From: an uncultured Clostridia bacterium
GTDB lineage: Bacteria; Bacillota; Clostridia; UBA1212; UBA1255
Assembly: GCA_947625435.1 (NCBI GenBank)
Contig: CANQOI010000014.1
Coordinates: 1 to 43,816, forward strand
Length of the DNA stretch: 43,816 bases
Direction of reading: 5' to 3'
The first letter of the stretch is position 1, and the number at the start of each line of letters is the position of its first letter. The notes below the pieces were generated by a model, which saw nothing but the letters and a program-made list of their open reading frames with translations, did no database searches and was not told the origin of the DNA. Positions 1 to 7,235 of this stretch are shown here, one piece after another. The translations under genes were made by a program, and so were the position numbers.

Positions 1-72
1 ACGGCAGTTAAGCTCCTAGATGCAGAAGATAGTCAGACGGCAGCGTCTCGCAAAAATATGTATTCGCCGGTA
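1..72 (+). rRNA. rrf: 5S ribosomal RNA, 3' part (cut by the left edge)
   Basis: The first 70 or so bases match the second half of a Clostridia-type 5S rRNA. The conserved GCAGTTAAGCTC segment is present, then the GATAGT loop-E region, then a helix IV hairpin (AGACG...CGTCT at about 36-49) and a 3' strand ending GCCGG near position 70. The 5' half lies outside the window. A tRNA gene follows 5 bases later, the usual end of an rRNA operon. The exact 3' end is uncertain by a few bases because the pairing 5' strand is missing. Confidence 0.75.
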
Positions 73-77
73 TTTAT

Positions 78-152
78 TCCTCCTTAGCTCAGTGGTAGAG
101 CAATCGGCTGTTAACCGATCGGTCGTTGGTTCAAATCCAACAGGGGGAGCCA
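78..152 (+). tRNA. tRNA-Asn (GTT anticodon), CCA encoded
   Basis: A complete cloverleaf is visible. The acceptor stem is 78-84 paired with 142-148, including one T-G wobble. The D arm carries AGCTCAGTGGTAGAGC. The anticodon stem is 103-107/115-119 with a seven-base loop holding GTT at 110-112, and the T arm contains GGTTCAAATCC. The discriminator is G149 and the CCA end is encoded at 150-152. It sits just behind the 5S gene and just before a terminator, so it is probably the last gene of the rRNA transcript. Confidence 0.96.
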
Positions 153-155
153 CAT

Positions 156-196
156 GGTCCTTGAAGACATTGTGTTTTCAAGGACCTTTCTTTGTT
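156..196 (+). terminator. Rho-independent terminator of the rRNA/tRNA operon
   Basis: A perfect 10-bp stem (156-165 with 177-186) encloses an 11-base loop. A T-rich tail, TTTCTTTGTTTT, follows. It starts four bases after the tRNA CCA end, so it should end the 5S-tRNA transcript. Confidence 0.9.
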
Positions 197-240
197 TTAT
201 TCAATTTGTTTTATTTAATTTCTTTTATTTAAAATGTAAT

Positions 241-270
241 ATGGCATTATTCTTTAATGCTTGATATAAT
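241..270 (+). promoter_or_regulatory. Candidate sigma-A promoter for the sortase gene
   Basis: A perfect TATAAT lies at 265-270. A weak -35 match, ATGGCA (241-246), lies 18 bases upstream. Transcription would start near 277, giving a leader of about 60 bases before the sortase ATG. The -10 is convincing and the -35 is poor. Confidence 0.5.
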
Positions 271-335
271 ATAGGCAGATGCAGGCGTGCACCGGATACT
301 TCCATATTAATATTTTACGTGCCGAGGAGAGTTTT

Positions 336-1262
336 ATGAAAAACGCAGAAAAACGAAAAAATAACAACGGGAGAAATCCCATAGTCGTTATTGCCGCTTT
401 GCTGATGGGCATAGTAGGACTTTCCATGATCTTGTATCCGTCGGTGGCTGACCATATCAATACACTTGAGCACAAAGAAGTGATAATAAAATATCAGCAG
501 CAGGCTAACAGTATCGATAAAAATATGTATGATGATATATTAAACAGTGCCGTTGATTATAATACCGAACTCGCCAAAATGACGCCGTACATTACAGAAC
601 TTACGGAAGCAAGAAGAAAAGAATATGAAAGTATACTCGATATCACCGGAAACGGCGTTATGGGTTACATAGTAATAGATAAGATCAATATTTCACTTCC
701 GATCTACCACGGTACAAGTGAGGCGGTACTGAGCAGCGGCGCCGGCCACATTGAGGGCTCATCACTTCCGGTAGGAGGAGAAAGTGTACTAAGCGTCATA
801 TCAGCCCATTGCGGCATACCCACAGCAAGACTTTTTACCGACCTTGATCAGTTGGTCGAGGGCGACACATTTGAAATACACATACTTAATGAAGTCCTGA
901 CATATGAAGTCGGCGAAATACAGGTGTTGGAGCCGGAAATGCTTCAGTCTCTGCACGTAGAAGAGGGCAAAGATATATGCTGCCTCATGACGTGTACGCC
1001 TTACGGAATAAATACGCACAGGCTGTTCATAAAAGCATATCGCACAGAGACACCTGCGGGCAGCAGCTCACATGTGAACACGATCTTTAACACAGGCATC
1101 GAACAGAAGAATTTACAAGAGGATATTGTTCTGATAGCCGCCATCGTGTCGGTATTTGTCGTATCTGCGATCTTCATACTCATAACAAAAAATACTAATA
1201 CAAATACGAAGAAGAATTCAAAGAACGGCACGAAGCGCAGCACAAAGCATACCGTCAATTGA
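336..1262 (+). CDS. Class C-type sortase (orphan)
   Basis: A 308-residue membrane protein that looks like a class C sortase, the family that polymerises pilins or attaches surface proteins. A transmembrane segment lies near residues 16-37 and a second at the C-terminus, followed by a basic, Asn/Lys/Thr-rich tail; two membrane anchors are usual for this class. The catalytic triad can be placed: His158 in SAHCG, Cys220 in LMTC (usually TLTC) and Arg229 in NTHR. The Arg that normally follows the His (HRG) is Cys here. I chose ATG 336 because GAGGAG lies just upstream; the reading frame stays open further upstream without a comparable site. No pilin gene or LPXTG sorting signal occurs in the window, so the substrate is unknown. 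The 3' end overlaps the convergent aspartokinase gene by 8 bases. Confidence 0.85.
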   Translation: MKNAEKRKNNNGRNPIVVIAALLMGIVGLSMILYPSVADHINTLEHKEVIIKYQQQANSIDKNMYDDILNSAVDYNTELAKMTPYITELTEARRKEYESILDITGNGVMGYIVIDKINISLPIYHGTSEAVLSSGAGHIEGSSLPVGGESVLSVISAHCGIPTARLFTDLDQLVEGDTFEIHILNEVLTYEVGEIQVLEPEMLQSLHVEEGKDICCLMTCTPYGINTHRLFIKAYRTETPAGSSSHVNTIFNTGIEQKNLQEDIVLIAAIVSVFVVSAIFILITKNTNTNTKKNSKNGTKRSTKHTVN

Positions 1263-2610
1263 AAAACTCATTGTAAAGAGCAACGACAGAAGACTTGGCG
1301 TCCTTCGCTTCGACTCCGAACATGATACTGACCTCGGATGAACCCTGGTTTATCATGCGTATGTTTATTTTTGAACGCGCAAAAGCGGCAGTCGCGCGTG
1401 TCGCGATGCCGACGGTCTTTGTCATTCCTCTTCCCACAAGCATCACTATCGCCTGATCGCGGTCCACAGTTACAGAATCCGCATCCATTTTCTTATAGCA
1501 CTCAATGATCTTATCGAGCTTGGCCGGAGGACAATTCTTTTCCCTTACGATGAGGGATATGCTGTCTATTCCCGAAGGCATGTGCTCAAAAGGAACACCT
1601 TCATTTTCGAGCACTGACAGCAGTTCTCTTCCGTAGCCTATGAGACGGTTCATCATGTATTTATAAACGTGAATAGTTATGAATCCCGTATCCGCCGCAA
1701 TGCCCGAAACGGGGAGCGTCGGCTTGGGAGCCTTATCTTCGGGAACAATGAACGTGCCGGAAGCGTCCGGGTTGTTAGTGTTCCTTATGTTTACTGGTAT
1801 GCCCTTTTTATACACGGGCGCCAGAGCCTCCTCATGGAGCACGCTGAATCCGGCATATGAAAGCTCCCTCATTTCCTCGTATGTGAAAAGCGGAATAGGA
1901 AAAGGATTTTCAATGAGCTTGGGATTTGCGGCATACACGAAATCCACATCGGTAAAATTCTCATACACCTCAGCATTCACGGCAGCCGCCAATATACCGC
2001 CCGTCACATCTGATCCTCCGCGTGAAAATGTGACCACATCTCCGTTTTCGGAATAACCGAAAAATCCGGGGAAGATCATTATAGTATCCTTTTGTGCAAG
2101 CTCCGACAGCCTTTCGTATGCCTCGGGAAGCACCTGCGCGTTTCCGAACTCGCTGCTTAATATCATGCCTGCATCTTTAGGGTCTATATATTCGGCGTTT
2201 TCGCCTATGTGCTGAAGGTAACATGCCACGAGCTTTGCCGTGTTGTCTTCACCTGCCGCCTTCAGCAGATCTTCAAGCTTTTCATGATTGTCCGTCTCAG
2301 TATTGATCCTGGATATGATATCATTTTTAATGATCTTTAATATGTCCGTTTCAAGAATATCCAGGTCTGCTGCTATGGAAGCGTAGCGTGACAGAACAGC
2401 CTCAAGCGCGGCTTCGGTGCCTTTGCCGTCTCTTATCGCCCGTGAAAGTGATATCAAAAGATCCGTCACTTTAATATCATCTGCGTGCCTTTTGCCGGGA
2501 GCAGAAACAACAACAAGTCTTCTCCTTGAATCGGAGAGGATGATGCTGCAGACCTTTCTTATCTGTTTTGCGTCGGCAAGAGAACTGCCTCCGAATTTAA
2601 TAACCTTCAT
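1255..2610 (-). CDS. lysC: Aspartokinase (aspartate kinase)
   Basis: Phosphorylates aspartate, the first step towards threonine, lysine and methionine. The protein has 451 residues, the usual length for a monofunctional enzyme. The N-terminal KFGGSS nucleotide-binding motif opens the kinase domain (about 1-290), which includes FPGFFG and SRGGSDVTGG. The remaining C-terminal part resembles paired ACT regulatory domains, suggesting allosteric control by an end product. It is last in a minus-strand run after thrC and hom, 56 bases behind hom. GAGGTG lies upstream of the ATG, with a closer AAAGG. The stop overlaps the convergent sortase gene. Which isozyme it is (lysine- or threonine-sensitive) cannot be read from the sequence, although the neighbours favour the threonine branch. 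Confidence 0.92.
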   Translation of the reverse strand: MKVIKFGGSSLADAKQIRKVCSIILSDSRRRLVVVSAPGKRHADDIKVTDLLISLSRAIRDGKGTEAALEAVLSRYASIAADLDILETDILKIIKNDIISRINTETDNHEKLEDLLKAAGEDNTAKLVACYLQHIGENAEYIDPKDAGMILSSEFGNAQVLPEAYERLSELAQKDTIMIFPGFFGYSENGDVVTFSRGGSDVTGGILAAAVNAEVYENFTDVDFVYAANPKLIENPFPIPLFTYEEMRELSYAGFSVLHEEALAPVYKKGIPVNIRNTNNPDASGTFIVPEDKAPKPTLPVSGIAADTGFITIHVYKYMMNRLIGYGRELLSVLENEGVPFEHMPSGIDSISLIVREKNCPPAKLDKIIECYKKMDADSVTVDRDQAIVMLVGRGMTKTVGIATRATAAFARSKINIRMINQGSSEVSIMFGVEAKDAKSSVVALYNEFFN

Positions 2611-2666
2611 TTTACCTTTAACACCTCATACATGATACATAAAATACATATTCAATATGTTGAAAA

Positions 2667-3920
2667 TCATTCGGCTACACGCATAGTATATGAAGCCTCT
2701 ATATAGGTACGCGCCCTGAGCAGCGCGAGCAGATCCTCGATCTCATTTTCGGTGCGTTTTTCGGATATAAATGCGACCGTGGAATCATCCGAAAGGGCAT
2801 AGCCGAGATAAACGACCGACCCGCCGAAGACATCCTTTATATTCCGTAGGAGCTCATCCGACTCATTATCATTGAAGGGCACGGTAAGCCGCACGTAAAA
2901 TCGTTCTCTGTCATGCGACCTGTCCGCGATACATGCCGTATTTGAAATGAAATCGGGAAGACTCTGCCTTTCGGGCGCCTCGAGCACCTCTATTATATCG
3001 CCGAGTATTGCGCTGGCAGTTGCAAGCTTGCCCGCACCCTGCCCGTAAAACATAGCGTCGCCTATATAAGAGCCCCGCACGAGAACAGCATTATACACAG
3101 AGCTCACGGAAGACAGCATATGCGTTTTATGCACGAGCTTAGGCTCGACGCTTATGCGCAGTCCGTCATCGGAGATCCTGCTTCCCGCGATCAGCTTTAT
3201 CAAATAACCTCCGGAAGCCGCAAGCTCATGGTCGGCATAAGTCACATCGCGTATACCTACGCATTTTACCCTGCGGTAGTCTACAAAAGCATGATATGCG
3301 ATAGAAGAAAGGATCGCGATCTTGCGTGCGGCGTCATATCCGTCTACATCGGCGGACGGATCGGCCTCCGCATATCCGAGATGCTGCGCTTCTTTAAGTA
3401 CAGCATCAAATGAAACTTTATTCTTATACATACCGGTGAGCATGTAATTGGTCGTGCCGTTGAGTATGCCCTGTATCTCATAAATATCATTTGCGCTCAT
3501 GCATATGTTAAGAGGCCTTATTATCGGTATTCCTCCTCCCGCGCTGGCTTCATACATAAAACGCACATTGTTTTCGTATGCGAGCAGCGTGAGCTCGCGC
3601 CCGTATTCCGCGACGACTGCCTTGTTTGACGTGACCACATGCTTGCCCGCGCGAAGCGCGTCACGGCAGATATCTGCCGCCATGTCGAGGCCGCCCACAG
3701 TGACGGTGACGAGCTTGATCTTATCGTCCCCGAGCACATCGTTTTTATCGGAGGTGATGTATTCCGCGTACGGAGTGCCATCCATTTTTCTTATGTCGAC
3801 TATCTTGGTAAGGCGCAATTCCGTATTAAAACGTCTGCTTATATATTCCTGCTTATCCAAAAGTATATCAGCCACTCCGGAACCGACAACTCCGCATCCG
3901 AATATCGCAATATGAAACAT
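2667..3920 (-). CDS. hom: Homoserine dehydrogenase
   Basis: Reduces aspartate semialdehyde to homoserine with NAD(P)H. The 417-residue protein begins with a Rossmann fold (GCGVVGSGVADIL at residues 8-20). The central catalytic region carries SNKAVVAEYG and ILNGTTNYMLT, and a C-terminal ACT domain of about 80 residues starts near ERFYVRLTVPF, typical of feedback-inhibited forms. A GGAGG site lies about 11 bases before the ATG. It sits 18 bases behind thrC and is probably cotranscribed with it. No homoserine kinase gene (thrB) lies between or beside these genes. Confidence 0.94.
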   Translation of the reverse strand: MFHIAIFGCGVVGSGVADILLDKQEYISRRFNTELRLTKIVDIRKMDGTPYAEYITSDKNDVLGDDKIKLVTVTVGGLDMAADICRDALRAGKHVVTSNKAVVAEYGRELTLLAYENNVRFMYEASAGGGIPIIRPLNICMSANDIYEIQGILNGTTNYMLTGMYKNKVSFDAVLKEAQHLGYAEADPSADVDGYDAARKIAILSSIAYHAFVDYRRVKCVGIRDVTYADHELAASGGYLIKLIAGSRISDDGLRISVEPKLVHKTHMLSSVSSVYNAVLVRGSYIGDAMFYGQGAGKLATASAILGDIIEVLEAPERQSLPDFISNTACIADRSHDRERFYVRLTVPFNDNESDELLRNIKDVFGGSVVYLGYALSDDSTVAFISEKRTENEIEDLLALLRARTYIEASYTMRVAE

Positions 3921-3938
3921 TTTATAAAGTACCTCCGA

Positions 3939-5432
3939 TTATTTTAAGAATTCACATGTTGCGGCTTTCATATCGCTTGCGGCGCAGACCCGCGTGTGAA
4001 GCACCGCTTTCTTATCAAGCCCGCGCAGAGGCGCCGGTATCTCGGTGCCGGTTTTCACGGAAAGCTCCTCAAGCATTTCAAATTCGCTTTCACATTTATC
4101 GCTGTCCGATCCGAAGATAGACTCGTAAACGGTCTTGTTAAATTTAAACGGGCTCGCGGTCGATACCGCGACGGTCGGTGAATTGTCTCCCGTGGATATT
4201 ACATATTTATCGTAGACATCTATTCCGACAGCCGTGTGAGGATCTATCAGATATCCGAATTCGCCGTAAACATTCTTAATGGCTGCTCTGCACTCGCTCT
4301 GATCCGCGTGGGCAGCCCAGAAAGACGCATTGATCTTACCGAGAGTGTCTCTGTCAACCGAATAAACGCCGTTTGCCCTCAGATCATCCATGTATCCCTT
4401 TACTTCCGGCGCGTTGCAGCCCGAGATATCGTACACGAGCCTTTCCAGATTGGACGATATCAGTATATCCATGGCGGGCGACACAGTGAGTATGAATTTC
4501 CTCTTGCTGTTATACACGCCTGTTGAAATGAAGTCCGACACCACATTGTTGTCGTTCGCCGCGCATATTATCTTATTTACGGGCAATCCCATTTTGGATG
4601 CATAGTAGCACGCGAGTATATTTCCGAAATTTCCGGTGGGGACGACAAAATTCACGCCTGACAGCATACGGATCCTGCCGCATTTTACCAATGAGAGATA
4701 TGCGTGAAAATAATAGACGATCTGAGGAAGGAGCCTTCCTATATTGATAGAATTGGCCGATGAGAGAGTATAGCCCCTTTCACTGAGAACCTTCGCGAGA
4801 TCCCTGTCGGCAAAAATGTTCTTCACTCCGGTCTGTGCATCGTCGAAATTACCGCGCACGGCTATCACGGAAAGATTGCCGCCCTCCTGAGTGACCATCT
4901 GGGCCTTTTGCACAGCACTCACTCCGCCGTCGGGATAAAATACGAGTATCTTGATGTTTTCGGCGTCCTTAAAGCCTTCAAGGGCCGCCTTGCCTGTGTC
5001 TCCCGATGTGGCGGTGAGTATGGCGATATTTTTACGGCGAGGGCTTTTTTTCAAAGCAACGGACATGAGCCTCGGGAGCAGCTGAAGAGCCATGTCTTTA
5101 AACGCGCATGTGGGTCCGTGCCAAAGCTCGAGCACGTTCAGTACCGGGCTGAGTGCGGTAAGGGGCGCCGGATCTTTCGGAAAAGAAGCGCCGTCATAAG
5201 CGCCTTCTATACAGCTCCGTATCTCTTCTTCCGTAAAATCGTCGGCAAAATGTGAAAATATTTCCGCAGCCAGTCCGCAGTAATCGGTATCAAGAAGCTT
5301 CGTAAGGGCTTTTTCATCGTAAAAAGGAAATGATTCCGGTACAAAAAGCCCGCCGTCCGGGGCGATGCCGGAAAGAAGAGCCTCCGAAAATCCGACTCCC
5401 TCGGAACAGCCCCTCGTACTTTTATATATCAT
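3939..5432 (-). CDS. thrC: Threonine synthase
   Basis: Converts O-phosphohomoserine to threonine with pyridoxal phosphate. The protein has 497 residues from the chosen start, within the longer bacterial type that has an N-terminal threonine-synthase domain (IAPDGGLFVPE). The PLP lysine is Lys112 in CAFKDMALQLL, and the TSGDTGKAAL and PTGNFGN loops that bind PLP and phosphate are present. A GTG four codons upstream is in frame, but the GGAG motif overlaps it; the same GGAG sits 11 bases before ATG 5432, so I prefer the ATG. First gene of the thrC-hom-lysC run, behind a good promoter at 5498-5526. Confidence 0.93.
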   Translation of the reverse strand: MIYKSTRGCSEGVGFSEALLSGIAPDGGLFVPESFPFYDEKALTKLLDTDYCGLAAEIFSHFADDFTEEEIRSCIEGAYDGASFPKDPAPLTALSPVLNVLELWHGPTCAFKDMALQLLPRLMSVALKKSPRRKNIAILTATSGDTGKAALEGFKDAENIKILVFYPDGGVSAVQKAQMVTQEGGNLSVIAVRGNFDDAQTGVKNIFADRDLAKVLSERGYTLSSANSINIGRLLPQIVYYFHAYLSLVKCGRIRMLSGVNFVVPTGNFGNILACYYASKMGLPVNKIICAANDNNVVSDFISTGVYNSKRKFILTVSPAMDILISSNLERLVYDISGCNAPEVKGYMDDLRANGVYSVDRDTLGKINASFWAAHADQSECRAAIKNVYGEFGYLIDPHTAVGIDVYDKYVISTGDNSPTVAVSTASPFKFNKTVYESIFGSDSDKCESEFEMLEELSVKTGTEIPAPLRGLDKKAVLHTRVCAASDMKAATCEFLK

Positions 5433-5463
5433 TATTGTTACCACTCCGTTAAAAAGACATATT

Positions 5464-5491
5464 ACCGTGTGAGATTTCAGACCTCCCCGGT
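5464..5491 (-). other. Stem-loop at the predicted 5' end of the thr mRNA
   Basis: On the minus strand ACCG (5491-5488) pairs with CGGT (5467-5464). Inside, GAGGT (5485-5481) pairs with ATCTC (5475-5471) with one wobble. The predicted transcription start falls at the edge of this hairpin, so it could protect the 5' end or affect translation. No T-box or amino-acid leader peptide is recognisable. Confidence 0.3.
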
Positions 5492-5497
5492 AGAAGA

Positions 5498-5526
5498 ATA
5501 ATAAACAGCCGTATCATAAAAGTCAA
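5498..5526 (-). promoter_or_regulatory. Sigma-A promoter of the thrC-hom-lysC operon
   Basis: On the minus strand TTGACT (5526-5521) and TATTAT (5503-5498) are separated by exactly 17 bases. The predicted start is near 5491, giving a leader of about 60 bases. Both hexamers match consensus at five of six positions. Confidence 0.75.
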
Positions 5527-5557
5527 GAAATTTGTATACTTTTAAAATGTCAGGATG

Positions 5558-5563
5558 TATAAT
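5558..5563 (+). promoter_or_regulatory. Candidate -10 element for murD
   Basis: A perfect TATAAT stands 18 bases before the murD ATG. The best -35 at 17 bases is TATACT, a weak match. The start would fall close to the ribosome-binding site and leave a very short leader, so this call is tentative. Confidence 0.35.
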
Positions 5564-5581
5564 CAGAGCGGAGGATGAAAT

Positions 5582-7045
5582 ATGCAGAAGGATATAATAT
5601 ATATTATGGAACATATTGACAGTGCGAGAGTCGCCGTACTCGGACTCGGCATAAGCAATATGGCGCTCATAAGATTTTTACACGAAAAGGGAGCGCGCTT
5701 TGTTGCGGTCTACGATAAAAATGAGAATGAATACGTTCTTTCGAACTCCCGCGCACTCATGAACGACGGACTCATAAATGAAACGGTCACGGGAGAGGGT
5801 TATCTTAAGGCTCTTTCGGATAAAGAGTATGATGTTATCTTCCGCTCGCCGGGCATAAGGCCGGATCTGCCGGAGCTTGAGTCCGCAGCTGAAAGGGGAA
5901 CCCTGATCTCATCGGAAATGGAGCTTTTCTTCGAGTTCTGCCCCTGTAAAATATACGGTGTTACGGGCAGCGACGGCAAGACCACAACGACCACTCTGCT
6001 ATGGAGACTGCTTTCCGCCGCCTGCGCGAAAAAAGGCAGACGAGCATGGCTCGGGGGAAATATCGGAAGACCGCTGACAGATATTTTACCGGAGATACAC
6101 GATGACGACTGCGCGGTGCTTGAACTCAGCAGCTTCCAGCTCATGACTATGAAAAGAAGCCCGCATGTGAGCATAATAACGAACATAACGCCGAATCATC
6201 TCGATATACATAAGGATTACGATGAATATATAAACGCGAAGAAAAATATTTATGCCGGCGTGGAAAACAGCCTGACGGTGCTCAATGCGTGTAACACGGT
6301 AACAGCGGAGATAGCCGGGAGCCTCATTTCACAGAATCGGAAGGTGAGACTTTTCTCGGCATATCTGTCATCTGCGGAGGAATTCGGCAGCCCCGCCGCC
6401 GATATGCTGGCGTTTGAGAGGAACGGAGTGCTTGAATGGGTGTCCGATACGGTCGGATTCAGAACGGAGAGGGCAAAGCTTCTCGTGCCGGGAAAATACA
6501 ACGCCGAGAACCTTCTGGCGGCGGTCTCGGCGTGCGCCGATGTTATCACACAGTCTGATATAGAAGAGGCTCTGAAAGATTTTAAAGGAGTGGAGCACAG
6601 ATGCGAATTCGTACGCGAGCTTAACGGCGTCAGATATTATAACAGCTCTATAGACAGCAGCCCCAACAGGACGATACACACTCTCACTGTTTTTAGCGGA
6701 AATACAGTCATGATCGCGGGCGGTAAAGACAAGAATATCCCGTACGACGACATAGGCGACGCCGTACTTGACAAGGTGCACACGCTCATACTCACCGGTC
6801 CCACTGCCGGTAAGATAGAAGCTGCCGTAAGAAAAGCCGAAAAAAAACGTACGGATAACGGCGGAAGAACCGGCGGGATACGTATTTTACACGTGAAAAG
6901 CTATGAGGAAGCCGTCTTGAACGCCGAAAAGTACGCGCGCCCCGGAGACACCGTGCTGTTATCGCCGGCGAGCACGAGCTTTGACATGTTCCGGAATTTC
7001 GAGGAGCGCGGGAATGTGTTCAAAAAACTCGTGAATGAGCTGTGA
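5582..7045 (+). CDS. murD: UDP-N-acetylmuramoylalanine-D-glutamate ligase
   Basis: Cytoplasmic Mur ligase that adds D-glutamate to UDP-MurNAc-L-Ala in peptidoglycan precursor synthesis. The 487-residue protein has the N-terminal UDP-binding Rossmann-like domain (VLGLGISNMALI), then the ATP-binding GSDGKTTTT loop with Lys133, LGGNIGRPL, ELSSFQL and NITPNHLDIH. The C-terminal ligase domain includes GVEHRCEFV and ends with LLSPASTSFDMF. It is somewhat longer than the usual ~450 residues. GGAGG lies just before ATG 5582. It stands apart from any mur/fts cluster, alone between the divergent thr operon and the transporter locus. Confidence 0.95.
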   Translation: MQKDIIYIMEHIDSARVAVLGLGISNMALIRFLHEKGARFVAVYDKNENEYVLSNSRALMNDGLINETVTGEGYLKALSDKEYDVIFRSPGIRPDLPELESAAERGTLISSEMELFFEFCPCKIYGVTGSDGKTTTTTLLWRLLSAACAKKGRRAWLGGNIGRPLTDILPEIHDDDCAVLELSSFQLMTMKRSPHVSIITNITPNHLDIHKDYDEYINAKKNIYAGVENSLTVLNACNTVTAEIAGSLISQNRKVRLFSAYLSSAEEFGSPAADMLAFERNGVLEWVSDTVGFRTERAKLLVPGKYNAENLLAAVSACADVITQSDIEEALKDFKGVEHRCEFVRELNGVRYYNSSIDSSPNRTIHTLTVFSGNTVMIAGGKDKNIPYDDIGDAVLDKVHTLILTGPTAGKIEAAVRKAEKKRTDNGGRTGGIRILHVKSYEEAVLNAEKYARPGDTVLLSPASTSFDMFRNFEERGNVFKKLVNEL

Positions 7046-7101
7046 TGAAATTTTTATCGAAAAGCGGCACAATAATTTACAATTTGAACACAATTTAAAA
7101 C

Positions 7102-7113
7102 TGCATAAATGCA
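7102..7113. promoter_or_regulatory. Palindrome upstream of the transporter promoter (possible operator)
   Basis: TGCAT-AA-ATGCA is a perfect dyad 10 bases upstream of the -35 hexamer of the transporter operon. The position suits an activator or repressor site. It is short and AT-rich, so chance cannot be excluded. Confidence 0.3.
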
Positions 7114-7123
7114 CAATTAGTTG

Positions 7124-7152
7124 TTGACACACTTGCACGAAATCTATATAAT
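7124..7152 (+). promoter_or_regulatory. Perfect-consensus sigma-A promoter of the transporter operon
   Basis: TTGACA (7124-7129) and TATAAT (7147-7152) are both perfect and are separated by 17 bases. Transcription should start near 7159 and continue through the tightly spaced genes to about 20332 or to the terminator at 21917-21954. A promoter this strong without an obvious adjacent repressor gene suggests high expression or control by an unlinked regulator. Confidence 0.9.
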
Positions 7153-7171
7153 CGTTTTGTTTAGATTGCCC

Positions 7172-7218
7172 AAAAATGGCATAGGTGACAGAGCTAATTA
7201 TTTACTCAGCCAATTTTT
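7172..7218 (+). other. Stem-loop in the 5' leader of the transporter operon
   Basis: AAAAATGGC (7172-7180) can pair with GCCAATTTTT (7209-7218) with one bulged base, leaving a loop of 28 bases. It lies between the predicted start and the ribosome-binding site GGAAGG (7222-7227). It matches no riboswitch class I recognise and may simply be AT-rich leader. Confidence 0.25.
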
Positions 7219-7235
7219 CATGGAAGGTTGATCGT

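Noticed and set aside
20-232. Open frame of 70 codons at the left edge
   Set aside because: It runs through the 5S rRNA, the tRNA-Asn and the terminator, so it cannot be a gene.
5433-5581. T-box or amino-acid riboswitch before thrC or murD
   Set aside because: The gap is only about 150 bases and lacks the T-box TGGNACC-type element or any terminator-antiterminator pair; only a small hairpin is visible.
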